From contig NZ_SGXG01000001.1 of assembly GCF_004216715.1 (NCBI RefSeq), positions 1,240,001 through 1,304,000 of the forward strand: DNA of 64,000 nucleotides. The letters are read 5' to 3'. A model generated the notes under the pieces. That model was not told where the DNA came from. It searched no databases and was given only the letters and a program-made list of their open reading frames with translations. This DNA comes from Cecembia calidifontis (GTDB taxonomy: Bacteria > Bacteroidota > Bacteroidia > Cytophagales > Cyclobacteriaceae). Position 1 is the first letter of the stretch. Each line of letters opens with the position of its first letter. This document shows positions 16,428 to 25,635 of this stretch, piece after piece. The translations under genes and the position numbers were made by a program.

Positions 16428-18347
16428 ATGGTAATAAAACCCGGTAAATTACTTGCACAGATCGACTCTCCTGATGATCTGAAGAAGTTTTCAAAAGACC
16501 AATTGGTTCAGATTTGTGATGAACTCAGGCATTTTATTATTGATAATGTTTCGGTTTTTGGAGGACATTTTGGCGCCAGCTTGGGTGTGGTCGAGCTTAC
16601 TGTTGCATTGCATTATGTGCTCAATACGCCTGATGACCAATTGGTTTGGGATGTTGGACATCAGGCCTATGGCCATAAGATTTTAACCGGAAGAAGGGAT
16701 AATTTCCACACCAACAGGCTTTATGGGGGTATATCGGGTTTCCCAAAAAGAAAAGAAAGCAAATATGATACTTTTGGCGTAGGTCATTCCAGTACTTCCA
16801 TTTCTGCAGCGCTTGGAATGGCTGTTGCTTCCAAATACAAAGGAGAGCAAAGAAAACAGCATGTAGCAGTCATTGGAGATGGTTCTATGACAGGAGGTAT
16901 GGCCTTTGAAGCGATGAACCATGCCGGTGTTTCAGATACCAACCTGCTGATTATTCTGAATGACAACTGTATGTCCATAGACCCCAATGTTGGGGCATTG
17001 AAGGATTACTTGACAGATATCACTACTTCCCATACCTATAACAAGGTCAAAGATGAAGTTTGGAACCTGTTGGGAAAATTCAGCAAATTCGGCGCTTCTG
17101 CCCAAGAGGTGATTTCCAAAGTGGAGGGGGCTATCAAGTCCGCTGTTTTAAAACAAAGCAATTTATTTGAATCTCTAAACCTGAGATATTTCGGACCGGT
17201 AGATGGTCATGATGTCAATCATTTGGTGGAAATCCTTGATGATTTGAGGGATATTCCAGGTCCAAAAATCCTACATTGTGTAACTGTCAAAGGTAAAGGT
17301 TATGAACCGGCAGAGAAAGGTAATAAAACCACCTGGCACGCACCTGGACTTTTCGATAAAGTAACCGGTGAAATCTATAAAAAGACGCCTACTTCACCTC
17401 AGGCTCCTAAATATCAGGATGTCTTTGGCCATACCATTGTTGAACTGGCAAAGGAAAATGATAAAATCATGGGTATTACCCCTGCCATGCCTTCCGGCTC
17501 TTCACTGAACATCATGATGAAGGAGATGCCGGACAGGGCTTTTGATGTGGGTATTGCCGAGCAACATGCAGTAACTTTCTCCGCAGGTCTTGCGACCCAA
17601 GGCTTAATTCCTTTCTGTAATATTTACAGCTCTTTCATGCAAAGGGCGTATGATCAGGTGATCCATGATGTGGCTTTACAGAACCTACAGGTCGTTTTCT
17701 GTTTGGACAGGGCAGGATTTGCCGGTGCGGATGGGCCTACCCATCATGGCGCTTATGATATTGCGTATTTCAGGTGTGTACCAAATATGGTCGTTTCTGC
17801 ACCGATGAATGAAGAGGAGCTTAGAAATTTGATGTATACTGCTACCAAATTTGAGGGCCCATTCTCCATCAGGTACCCAAGAGGTCAAGGTGTAATGCCG
17901 GAATGGAGAACACCCATGCGTCAAATTCCAATCGGGCAGGGAAGAATAGTGAAGGAAGGGGAAGAAGTGGCCATATTAACTATTGGACACATTGGAAACT
18001 ATGCAGTGACCGCCTGTGAGCAGTTGGCCAAGGAGGGACTCAACCCTGCTCATTATGACATGAGATTTGTTAAGCCTTTGGATGAGGAGCTATTGCATGA
18101 GGTGTTTGGTAAATACAAGAAAGTTATCACTGTTGAAGACGGCTGTTTGATGGGTGGATTCGGGTCTGCGGTATTGGAATGGATGGTTGATCATGGCTAT
18201 CAGGCTCAAGTGAAAAGATTGGGTATTCCTGATGCCATCATTGAACATGGTGAGCAGATTGAGCTACATAGAGAATGTGGATTTGATCCGGAAGGAATCG
18301 CCAATGCCGTCAGGGCATTTGCAGAGGTTGAATTACCCAACAAGTAA
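16428..18347 (+). CDS. dxs: 1-deoxy-D-xylulose-5-phosphate synthase
   Basis: This thiamine-diphosphate enzyme condenses pyruvate and glyceraldehyde 3-phosphate, the first step of the MEP isoprenoid pathway. It has 639 residues from the ATG at 16428 (MVIKPGKLLAQI); an ATG at 16401 would add nine residues. Motifs: GHFGASLGVVELTVALHYV, WDVGHQAYGHKILTGR, the diphosphate motif GDGSMTGGMAFEAMN to NDN, and the transketolase-type VGIAEQHAV with DRAGFAGADGPTHHG in the central domain. It is divergent from scpA across about 185 bp. A terminator follows. Confidence 0.96.
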   Translation: MVIKPGKLLAQIDSPDDLKKFSKDQLVQICDELRHFIIDNVSVFGGHFGASLGVVELTVALHYVLNTPDDQLVWDVGHQAYGHKILTGRRDNFHTNRLYGGISGFPKRKESKYDTFGVGHSSTSISAALGMAVASKYKGEQRKQHVAVIGDGSMTGGMAFEAMNHAGVSDTNLLIILNDNCMSIDPNVGALKDYLTDITTSHTYNKVKDEVWNLLGKFSKFGASAQEVISKVEGAIKSAVLKQSNLFESLNLRYFGPVDGHDVNHLVEILDDLRDIPGPKILHCVTVKGKGYEPAEKGNKTTWHAPGLFDKVTGEIYKKTPTSPQAPKYQDVFGHTIVELAKENDKIMGITPAMPSGSSLNIMMKEMPDRAFDVGIAEQHAVTFSAGLATQGLIPFCNIYSSFMQRAYDQVIHDVALQNLQVVFCLDRAGFAGADGPTHHGAYDIAYFRCVPNMVVSAPMNEEELRNLMYTATKFEGPFSIRYPRGQGVMPEWRTPMRQIPIGQGRIVKEGEEVAILTIGHIGNYAVTACEQLAKEGLNPAHYDMRFVKPLDEELLHEVFGKYKKVITVEDGCLMGGFGSAVLEWMVDHGYQAQVKRLGIPDAIIEHGEQIELHRECGFDPEGIANAVRAFAEVELPNK

Positions 18348-18395
18348 TTAGATTGATAGAAGCTTTTATCAAAGTACAATTCAAAAATTTAGGTG

Positions 18396-18425
18396 AAGCC
18401 CTGTTGTAATTCAGCAGGGCTTTTT
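18396..18425 (+). terminator. Terminator after dxs
   Basis: The stem AAGCCCTG (18396-18403) pairs with CAGGGCTT (18415-18422), followed by T to 18425. Confidence 0.75.
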
Positions 18426-18465
18426 CAATTTTTGATTGTTTGTTATATATCAAAGCCCCATCATC

Positions 18466-19230
18466 ATGATTGCATTTACCCAACAAGGCTCAGGGCCGGC
18501 ATTGATTTTGATCCATGGATTCTGCGAATCTAAGGAAATGTGGAAAACTTTTTCCGAAGACTTATCGGCCAACTACACCGTATATTGTCCGGACCTTCCG
18601 GGCTTTGGTGAAAGTCCTTTGATTGAACCCCACATTTCGATGGAAGAGGCTGCTGTTCTCCTTCAGGATTGGATGGAGGAAAATAACATCACCAAGCCTA
18701 TTGTCATTGGTCATTCTTTAGGTGGATATGTGACCTTGGCTTTGGCAGAATTGATGTGGGATGGATTGAAGGCTATAGGCTTATTCCATTCAACTGCTTT
18801 TCCTGATGATGAAGAGAAAAAACAAACCCGCAACAAGACCATTGAATTTATCAAAAAACATGGTGTGGATAAGTTTGTAGAGTCATTTGTTCCTCCATTG
18901 TTTTCAGATCAACATAGGGCTGAGCAAGCAGATCAGATTGCTGGATTGATCCAATTCGGGAAAAAGAGCTCCCAAAATGGGATGATTGCCTTTACGGCTG
19001 CCATGAGGGATAGAAAAGACCGTTTTGAATTGTGGAAAACTTTTCCTTTACCGAAATTAATGATAGCAGGAGAGCTTGACCCTGCCGTCAAAATTGAAGC
19101 GAGTAGAAAACATCAACCTTATGCCACACACTATTATGAACTCATTGGAACAGGGCACATGGGGATGTTTGAGGAACCGGAAAAGACTTTGGGCATGGTA
19201 ATTAAATTCCTAAAGCACGTTGCAAAATAA
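18466..19230 (+). CDS. Alpha/beta hydrolase
   Basis: A 254-residue alpha/beta-hydrolase-fold protein without a signal peptide. The ATG at 18466 is used; a TTG ten codons upstream is less likely. The oxyanion region is LIHGFCESKEMW, the nucleophile elbow is GHSLGG, the acid is the Asp in AGELDP, and the histidine is in GTGHMGMFEEP, so the triad is complete. The cap region (residues about 125-180) is helical. Substrate cannot be predicted. It follows dxs behind a terminator, so it probably has its own promoter. Confidence 0.85.
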   Translation: MIAFTQQGSGPALILIHGFCESKEMWKTFSEDLSANYTVYCPDLPGFGESPLIEPHISMEEAAVLLQDWMEENNITKPIVIGHSLGGYVTLALAELMWDGLKAIGLFHSTAFPDDEEKKQTRNKTIEFIKKHGVDKFVESFVPPLFSDQHRAEQADQIAGLIQFGKKSSQNGMIAFTAAMRDRKDRFELWKTFPLPKLMIAGELDPAVKIEASRKHQPYATHYYELIGTGHMGMFEEPEKTLGMVIKFLKHVAK

Positions 19231-19339
19231 AGAAAAGGTAGATTTCGAAAGGCGTATTTCGGACTTGGTATGATTTTTCACCTAAATTTGAAGTCAATGC
19301 CATTGAAAGGATGAAATTGTTAGGAAATTATTCCCAACA

Positions 19340-20662
19340 TTAATCGAGACTATTTATTATTTTATCTATCCCTTTGTTGTCTTGATGCTCCAAGAACCGG
19401 TTGAATTCCAGGAAGTATTTACCGGGATCCTGACCTACAAAAGCCTTATAGCGGTCCTCTTTTCCAGTATAAATTTCTTGTTTCACAGGGAAAGGCTGAT
19501 GTTGCTTGACATAATCATACCAAGCCTCAAGGTCTTTGACTATGAAGGAAACGCTTGTTCCTTTTAGGTCCGTGAAGCTATGCATACCCCGTCTGCCATC
19601 CACCAAACCCAAATAACTTGTTTCTGATATCTGGTAGACTTTTGCCCAACCCTGATCTACCAATAGTTTGAAACCAATTTTTTCCTCATAAAATCGTTGG
19701 GCTTCTTGCATGTCTTCATAATACAACCACGTAACGGCTCCATAAAACCCTTCTTTTTTTGACCATTGTGATGTTGCCCCGCTGATCGCATCGTATTGGG
19801 GCAATTGTGGCATCAATTTTTCATTTTCAGGATGCTGTTTGAACTGTTCAAACTCGAGAAGGTATCCTTCAGGATCTATAGCCACAAATCCGTCATGGGC
19901 ATTGTTTTCCCTGGGCTTGTATTCATATTTAATTGGCACTTTGTTTTCCTGGAGATATGCATACCATTCAGGAAGTCTATTGGTCAGTAGGGCAATGGCC
20001 ACTGTCTTGGGCTCATCGGCTTTATGCCTTCCGATGGCTGCATCGACTAATGTTAGCCAGGCTTTTTCTGTGATTTTTACTGTCGTTGCAAATCCGTAAT
20101 CGGATAGGACTTCAAGCCCCAATGTTTCTCCGTAAAACTTTTTGGCACCCTCTAAATCTTGATAATAGAGAAATACATTACTGCCCTTAAGACCAAAATC
20201 GGGTAAAGTTCTGAAATCAGTATTTTTTGAAAGCAACTGGTTAATATAATGGCTAGGATAACCTAAAAGACGGCCAAATCTTCTGGCCTCAGCTTCACCA
20301 TTTTGCCCGGACCGTACAGTTTTTTTTAAGTCTCTGTAGGCTTGTAGCGCCTCAGGTTTATGAAAAATCAATACTTCTTTATTTTGTGCTATCCCTGCCG
20401 GAAAGAGTTGGGTAACTACTAGATTGGTTTCCCGAAAAACTCCAACACCATGCTTTGAAGCTATCTGCTGGGCTTTTTCCCAGATTTTATCCACCTCTTC
20501 TTTGAACATGGGTTCACTTAAGGCAATAGGTTTTACATCAGCTTCCACCATTTCTGCAAAAGCTTCCAAATGTCCTATTTGAAGATTTAAGCTTTGGTCT
20601 TCTGATGGAGTACAGGCCATCAAAAGTATTGATGAAGCAATAAGGAAGATGGTATTTTTCAT
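19340..20662 (-). CDS. Lipoprotein with two VOC (glyoxalase-like) domains
   Basis: A 440-residue protein starting at MKNTIFLIA (20662), with a lipobox LMAC at about residue 17. Residues about 20-140 form a helical region of unknown family (IWEKAQQIASKHGVGVFRE). Two copies of the VOC fold follow: about 160-275 (NVFLYYQDLEGAKKFYGETL to EGYLLEFEQF) and about 305-430 (AVTWLYYEDMQEAQRFYEEK to PGKYFLEFNRF). Each keeps the paired beta-alpha-beta-beta-beta order and a Glu near its end. VOC proteins bind metals and small substrates; the reaction here is unknown. An exported VOC protein is less usual than a cytosolic one. Confidence 0.75.
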   Translation of the reverse strand: MKNTIFLIASSILLMACTPSEDQSLNLQIGHLEAFAEMVEADVKPIALSEPMFKEEVDKIWEKAQQIASKHGVGVFRETNLVVTQLFPAGIAQNKEVLIFHKPEALQAYRDLKKTVRSGQNGEAEARRFGRLLGYPSHYINQLLSKNTDFRTLPDFGLKGSNVFLYYQDLEGAKKFYGETLGLEVLSDYGFATTVKITEKAWLTLVDAAIGRHKADEPKTVAIALLTNRLPEWYAYLQENKVPIKYEYKPRENNAHDGFVAIDPEGYLLEFEQFKQHPENEKLMPQLPQYDAISGATSQWSKKEGFYGAVTWLYYEDMQEAQRFYEEKIGFKLLVDQGWAKVYQISETSYLGLVDGRRGMHSFTDLKGTSVSFIVKDLEAWYDYVKQHQPFPVKQEIYTGKEDRYKAFVGQDPGKYFLEFNRFLEHQDNKGIDKIINSLD

Positions 20663-20696
20663 CTGAACAATCTTGTGGTTTTCTCTAAAGATAACC

Positions 20697-20725
20697 AAAA
20701 AAAGCAGCTGGTTAAAGCTGCTTTG
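20697..20725 (-). terminator. Terminator of the cryptochrome gene
   Basis: On the minus strand the stem AAAGCAGCT (complement of 20717-20725) pairs with AGCTGCTTT (complement of 20702-20710), followed by an eight-T run. Confidence 0.75.
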
Positions 20726-20776
20726 GGACTTGTGAGTGCCAAATTGAAAGGGAATTCGTTTTTTCTGGAAAAACTT

Positions 20777-22204
20777 TTAAACCCAGGCTTTGAATTTTAC
20801 CATTGGATGTGGATAAGTGCTGCCCAGTGAAATTCCAAATGTTTTCAAATTGGCTGTGGATAACTCAAAGGGTTGATGGATATCAAAACCCGGAATAGCG
20901 GCTAATTCCGGGATCCAATGTCGGATATAATCCCCTTTCTTGTCATAATTTTGCGCCTGTCTTAGAATATTGAAATAACGGTTTTCTCTTGGGTCATTGC
21001 CTACTCCTGCTACATACATCCAGTTACCCCAGTTGCTGCAGACATCATAGTCTATCAACATGCTTTCAAAGTACATGGCTCCCCATCGCCAGTCAAGGTT
21101 CAGGTCATTGACCAAGAAAGAAGCCACATTCTGCCTGCCCCTGTTTGACATAAAACCAGTTTCATTCAGTTCCCTCATGTTGGCATCTATGAAAGGAATA
21201 CCTGTTTCTCCATGGGCCCATTTCCAGAATAGGGATTCATTCCTTATCCAGTTATCCTCATTGTTTTTAATGCCCTGAACTTTAAAGATTTTATTCCCGT
21301 GCTTTTTTGCAATAAACCTGAAATAATCTCTCCAGATTAATTCAAAGATGAGCCAATAGGTAGATTGGTTCTTTGTCCTCTCTTGTTCATACCGCTTGAC
21401 TTCTTCATAGATAAATCTTGGGCTGAGACAGCCCAAGGCCAGCCATGGGGAAAACTTGCTAGAATAGTCTGAACCCAATAAACCGTTTCTTGTTTCTTTA
21501 TATACCTTCAATCGATCGCTATCCCAAAAATAGGCCTGAAGTCTATCCAATCCTTCGGTCTCACCACCTATGAACTCCAACACCGCTCGAGTGGATTTTA
21601 AAGGTTCCTTCAGGCCAAATGTGGATAAATTAGGCAATTCAATTGTATCAAATGTCTCATTTGGGAAAGGTATTTTTGTGGGACAGGGCAATGTTTTTTG
21701 GATCTTTCCAAATTTTTCACACTCTTTACGGAATTGGGTAAAGACTTCAGGAGTTTGACTTAATGGAAAAGGAAGATCCAGAATGTGGAAAAGTGTACTT
21801 TGCCAATAGGAGCTGGTTTTGATCCCAAGTTTCCATGACTGCTGTTCCAATTTGGACTCAACTTTTTTTTCTTCTGAGGTTACTTCTTCAGAAAAAAAGA
21901 TGGCATCAGCCTGAATTTTGGCAGCAAAATCCACCAGTATTTCTTCCGGCTTTCCCAGGAATAAAAGCAAGTCAGCGCCTCGGTCCCTAAGATTTTTGCG
22001 CAGGTTATCCACAGCTTCCAAAAGAAACTTTGCCCTGTGGTTACCCGTCTTTTCAAGGGCCAGTTCCACTTTGGAAAAAGATCTGGGGTCAAAACAATAA
22101 ACGGGAATAACTTCTTCGGCTTTTTGGGCCGCGTTAAATAAGGGTGCATGATCATGCACCCTTAAATCATTCCTAAACCAAACTATAACTCTTTTAAACA
22201 TCAT
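20777..22204 (-). CDS. Cryptochrome/photolyase, DASH type
   Basis: A 475-residue flavoprotein. The ATG at 22204 is chosen over a TTG four codons upstream. Residues 1-130 are the photolyase N-terminal domain (RVIVWFRNDLRVHDHAPL to DLLLFLGKPEEIL). The FAD domain contains DYSSKFSPWLALGCLSPR, WLIFELIWRDYFRFIAKKHG, the substrate-side segment GIPFIDANMRELNETGFMSN, and the RGRQNVASFLVNDLNLDWRWGA block. The spacing WRDYFRFI plus FNILRQAQNYDKKGDYIRHW is typical of DASH cryptochromes, which repair pyrimidine dimers in single-stranded DNA by blue light. No carotenoid genes are adjacent. It is preceded by a short divergent region shared with the gene at 22298. Confidence 0.9.
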   Translation of the reverse strand: MMFKRVIVWFRNDLRVHDHAPLFNAAQKAEEVIPVYCFDPRSFSKVELALEKTGNHRAKFLLEAVDNLRKNLRDRGADLLLFLGKPEEILVDFAAKIQADAIFFSEEVTSEEKKVESKLEQQSWKLGIKTSSYWQSTLFHILDLPFPLSQTPEVFTQFRKECEKFGKIQKTLPCPTKIPFPNETFDTIELPNLSTFGLKEPLKSTRAVLEFIGGETEGLDRLQAYFWDSDRLKVYKETRNGLLGSDYSSKFSPWLALGCLSPRFIYEEVKRYEQERTKNQSTYWLIFELIWRDYFRFIAKKHGNKIFKVQGIKNNEDNWIRNESLFWKWAHGETGIPFIDANMRELNETGFMSNRGRQNVASFLVNDLNLDWRWGAMYFESMLIDYDVCSNWGNWMYVAGVGNDPRENRYFNILRQAQNYDKKGDYIRHWIPELAAIPGFDIHQPFELSTANLKTFGISLGSTYPHPMVKFKAWV

Positions 22205-22297
22205 GCGGTAATCCAACAGCTTGTTAAATAAAAGTGTTTGGGGATTCCGATAATTTATCTTTTCTTACATTCCCATATATCAGAAGCAACTCAAATT

Positions 22298-22855
22298 ATG
22301 AAAAACCTTTTAGTGATATCCCTGATTTTAATAGCAATTCAAACCAAAGCACAGGAATTGAAGCCTAATGAGGTTTTTTGGCAGACTTTACAGCTGCATT
22401 GTGGAAAAGCTTATGAGGGGGAGATCATGACTCCTTCTGAAAATGATCCTTTTTCCGGTAAGCGCTTGATTATGCACGTTGTTGGTTGTGGTGATAATTT
22501 TATCCACATCCCTTTTTTTGTGGGAGAAGATAAATCCAGGACCTGGGTCCTTACTTTGGAAAATGATAGGATCAAATTGAAGCATGACCATAGGCATGAG
22601 GACGGGTCAGAGGATGAAATCACCCAATATGGAGGAATTGCTCCCAATACCGGAATGGCAGGTATCCAGTTTTTCCCGGCTGACCAGGAAACAGCAGATC
22701 TGATTCCCTATGCTGCCAATAATGTCTGGTGGATAACCATTGATGAAACCTCCTTTACCTATAATTTAAGAAGAATAGGTTCAGAACGCTTTTTCTCTGT
22801 AAAGTTTGATCTGACCAAAGAGGTGGAAAGTCCCGGGCCTGCCTGGGGTTGGTAA
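22298..22855 (+). CDS. Hypothetical exported protein
   Basis: A 185-residue protein; the start at 22298 gives a signal peptide ending QTKAQ (residue about 19). The mature part has two cysteines in LHCGKAYEG and VGCGDNF, an acidic His-rich turn (KHDHRHEDGSEDEITQYGG), and a beta-rich C-terminus ending PGPAWGW. I do not recognise a Pfam family, though similar secreted proteins of unknown function occur in Bacteroidota. It probably folds as a beta-barrel (inference). It opens the plus-strand run of exported proteins. Confidence 0.65.
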   Translation: MKNLLVISLILIAIQTKAQELKPNEVFWQTLQLHCGKAYEGEIMTPSENDPFSGKRLIMHVVGCGDNFIHIPFFVGEDKSRTWVLTLENDRIKLKHDHRHEDGSEDEITQYGGIAPNTGMAGIQFFPADQETADLIPYAANNVWWITIDETSFTYNLRRIGSERFFSVKFDLTKEVESPGPAWGW

Positions 22856-23009
22856 ATATTTTCACCTGGACAAATAGTCAATTGATTGTTTTACATATTA
22901 AGAATCTTAAGTATTATTTCTGGTATTTTAAAGTTGTTGTCAATTTTTTGCATCTGCTCTCTAAAAGATATTTTATATTAGGGAAATGTTTTGTTTACCA
23001 TCAAGTTGT

Positions 23010-23972
23010 ATGAAAAAAAGAAAAACAACCCTGCTTTTTACTAGGACTTTTGCGGTCCTTTTGGCTTTTATTTTTATTCAATGTAATCCAACCAATCCTT
23101 TACTTGAAAAACTCGGTTACTCTTCAAAAGATAAATTATTAATCATCCACACAGATGACCTTGGCTTATCTAAATCACACAATAGGGCTACGATTGTTTC
23201 AATGACGGAAGGTGTCGTTAATTCTGCAGCTATTATGATGCCTTGTTCCTGGGCTATGGATGCCGCAGTTTTGCTTCAGGATTATCCTGACCTGGATGTT
23301 GGTGTTCATTTGACATTTACCAATGAATGGTATAATTATCGATGGGGAACTGTTTCACCAATGGCTGAAGTACCAAGTCTTATTAATGAAGAAGGATTTA
23401 TGTATCCTGACTGCAAAAGTTTTTCGGAAAATGCCACACCTGAAGAGGTGGAATTGGAAATAAGGGCCCAAATTGAGGCAGCATTGACAGCTGGAATAAA
23501 TATATCACATTTAGACGCCCATATGAGTTGTATTTTTAGAGGTAGAATTGAGTATTTAGCTTCCTACCTGAAACTTGCTGCTGAGTATGGGGTTGTTCCT
23601 ATGGTAAGTAGGGATATTTACAAAAATAAGATCAAGAAGAACCCACAATATTTCAGAGGCATCGATATTGAAAATATCCCATATGTAGACAGGGTCCTAA
23701 TTGCTTCTGAAGAAGATTATGAAAAAAAAGGAATGGATCAACTTTACACAGACATCATTAATAATCTTAAACCAGGAATTACAGTTTTACTTATTCACAC
23801 GGCATTTGATGATGAGGAGATGAAACTTATCACAGAGGGACACGATTATTGGCATTCTCCTTGGAGAAACGATGATTTTGAATTTTTTACAAGTGAGAAA
23901 GCAAATAAATTGATTCAAGAAAACAATATTAAGTTGATAACTTGGAAAGACATCAATCCTGGATTCAAATAA
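23010..23972 (+). CDS. ChbG/YdjC-type carbohydrate deacetylase, exported lipoprotein
   Basis: A 320-residue protein. The ATG at 23010 (MKKRKTTLLF) yields a signal sequence with a lipobox ending IQC at about residue 26. The catalytic domain is YdjC/ChbG-like: metal-binding IIHTDDLGLSKSHN, HLTFTNEW (metal His), ISHLDAHMSCIF, and the C-terminal LLIHTAF and ITWKDI. Family members remove acetyl groups from chito-oligosaccharides. The protein is about 60% identical by eye to the next gene, a tandem duplication. Most family members are cytosolic; the lipoprotein signal suggests periplasmic action. Confidence 0.85.
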   Translation: MKKRKTTLLFTRTFAVLLAFIFIQCNPTNPLLEKLGYSSKDKLLIIHTDDLGLSKSHNRATIVSMTEGVVNSAAIMMPCSWAMDAAVLLQDYPDLDVGVHLTFTNEWYNYRWGTVSPMAEVPSLINEEGFMYPDCKSFSENATPEEVELEIRAQIEAALTAGINISHLDAHMSCIFRGRIEYLASYLKLAAEYGVVPMVSRDIYKNKIKKNPQYFRGIDIENIPYVDRVLIASEEDYEKKGMDQLYTDIINNLKPGITVLLIHTAFDDEEMKLITEGHDYWHSPWRNDDFEFFTSEKANKLIQENNIKLITWKDINPGFK

Positions 23973-23987
23973 TAAATGATTTATTAT

Positions 23988-24950
23988 ATGAAAAAACTAC
24001 CGCTCCTTCTATTAAGTTTGCTCGGCACATATTGTTTAGCCCAAGAGCAAACCTTGGCTGAAAGATTGGGTTATTCCAAAAATGACAAACTCCTCATCAT
24101 CCATGCCGATGATTTGGGAATGGCAAATTCGGAAAACCGTGCCACCATAGAGGCGATAAAGAATGGGGTGGTCAATTCTACGAGCATCATGATGCCCTGT
24201 GCTTGGTCTACAGAGGTGGCAGAATTGATCAAAGATATGCCTGGTCTGGATATAGGAGTCCATATTACCCTTACCAATGAATGGCATACCTATAAATATG
24301 GACCTATTGCTTCCAAATCAGAAGTTCCTGGCTTGGTTGGGCCGGATGGCTATATGTACAAAGACTGTGCTTCTGTTGCCAAAAATGCTACCCCTGAAGA
24401 GGTTGAAAAAGAAATGAGGGCTCAGATTGAAGCGGCTTTGAAAATCGGAATCCGGCCGACACATCTGGACTCCCATATGGGCTGTGTCTTCTATGGAAGA
24501 CCTGAATATGTAGCTTCATATCTCAAATTGGCCCAGGAATATGGCATTCCTGCCATGATGAACCAGCAGATTGTAGATGCAGTGATTAAGCCTAACCCTG
24601 AATTGTTTAAGGATGTGGATATGGATAAAGTTGTTCTGATAGACCATACAGCTATAGCTACTCCTCAAGCTTATGACGAAATGGGAATGGATGCTTTTTA
24701 TACCCAATTGCTCAATAACCTGCAACCGGGTGTGACTGTTTTATTGAATCATATTGCTTATGATGATGAAGAGATGCGTGCCATTACTACCCGATTTACC
24801 CATTGGCATGCTGCCTGGAGACAGGCAGATTTTGATTTTTTTACCGGAGAAAAAGTCAGGCAGCTGCTTAAAGAAAATAAGATTCATTTGATAACATGGA
24901 AAGAAATTGGAAATTTGGTAAGTAATGAATTAATATTGCCACAAAGATAA
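23988..24950 (+). CDS. ChbG/YdjC-type carbohydrate deacetylase, exported paralogue
   Basis: A 320-residue paralogue of the preceding gene, 15 bp downstream. The start at 23988 gives a cleavable signal peptide (MKKLPLLLLSLLGTYCLAQ) rather than a lipobox, so this copy is probably soluble in the periplasm. The same motifs are kept: IIHADDLGMANSENRAT, HITLTNEW, PTHLDSHMGCVFYG, LLNHIAYDDEEM and LITWKEI. Differences at the active-site margin (HADD versus HTDD, LNH versus LIH) hint at divergent substrates. It probably shares one transcript with its neighbours. Confidence 0.87.
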   Translation: MKKLPLLLLSLLGTYCLAQEQTLAERLGYSKNDKLLIIHADDLGMANSENRATIEAIKNGVVNSTSIMMPCAWSTEVAELIKDMPGLDIGVHITLTNEWHTYKYGPIASKSEVPGLVGPDGYMYKDCASVAKNATPEEVEKEMRAQIEAALKIGIRPTHLDSHMGCVFYGRPEYVASYLKLAQEYGIPAMMNQQIVDAVIKPNPELFKDVDMDKVVLIDHTAIATPQAYDEMGMDAFYTQLLNNLQPGVTVLLNHIAYDDEEMRAITTRFTHWHAAWRQADFDFFTGEKVRQLLKENKIHLITWKEIGNLVSNELILPQR

Positions 24951-24954
24951 TTAC

Positions 24955-25548
24955 ATGAACAAGCGGTCAATCTTTCTTTCCTTATGCTTGATTGCGGTGC
25001 TTTTGATCAGTGGTTCTTGTTCAAAAGACTGTAATGATGGCTTTTTCACCATCAATGAAATGAAAATTGAACCTAGGAGGTGGTTCCCTGAGACAAATAT
25101 CGGGGAAACAGAACCTTGGGACAATTCTCAAGAATTGCCGATCATAGTTCTTACAATGGAGATGCAGCTTTCCAAGTTTTTCAGGACCCTTCCGGAAATT
25201 GGTAGGGGATGTTTTGGAAAATATTTAAACGAAAATCCGGTCAGGGATATCAGAATTTTCAGCAATCTCTCCTTTAATGGAATAAGTTCAGGAAATGATC
25301 TCTCTTCCATTATCTTATTCTCATCGAGAGCGAATACCAGAGTAGGAGAATTTATCAACAAACAGGAATTATTGGATTTTTATGTCAATGAATCCAATTT
25401 CACTAAGTTGTATTTTTATTTCAATCAAAACCCTGAATTGCAAGGGCTACACCGGATAAGGATGGAATTTGTTTTTGCAGACGGTACTGTCATGGAGTCC
25501 AATGCGGTGGATGTTTTATTGGTCCCTGCCAGACCAGCACAAAACTAA
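24955..25548 (+). CDS. Hypothetical lipoprotein
   Basis: A 197-residue lipoprotein with signal sequence and lipobox SGSC at about residue 22, followed by Ser-Lys-Asp. It lies 4 bp after the second deacetylase, implying co-transcription. The mature part has two further Cys (KDCNDG and RGCFGKY), a beta-rich middle (IRIFSNLSFNGIS) and the C-terminal strand pattern HRIRMEFVFADGTVMESNAVDVLL, which suggests an Ig-like fold. No family is recognised. A terminator follows. Confidence 0.6.
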   Translation: MNKRSIFLSLCLIAVLLISGSCSKDCNDGFFTINEMKIEPRRWFPETNIGETEPWDNSQELPIIVLTMEMQLSKFFRTLPEIGRGCFGKYLNENPVRDIRIFSNLSFNGISSGNDLSSIILFSSRANTRVGEFINKQELLDFYVNESNFTKLYFYFNQNPELQGLHRIRMEFVFADGTVMESNAVDVLLVPARPAQN

Positions 25549-25552
25549 CAGG

Positions 25553-25575
25553 AAGATGCCTAAAGGCATCTTTTT
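25553..25575 (+). terminator. Terminator after the lipoprotein gene
   Basis: The stem AAGATGCC (25553-25560) pairs with GGCATCTT (25565-25572) across a TAAA loop, with T to 25575. Confidence 0.8.
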
Positions 25576-25635
25576 CGTTTTTAAAAATTTTTCTTTAGTT
25601 TGAAGACGGGTTTTTAATTTTAAAGCTGTCCTTTC

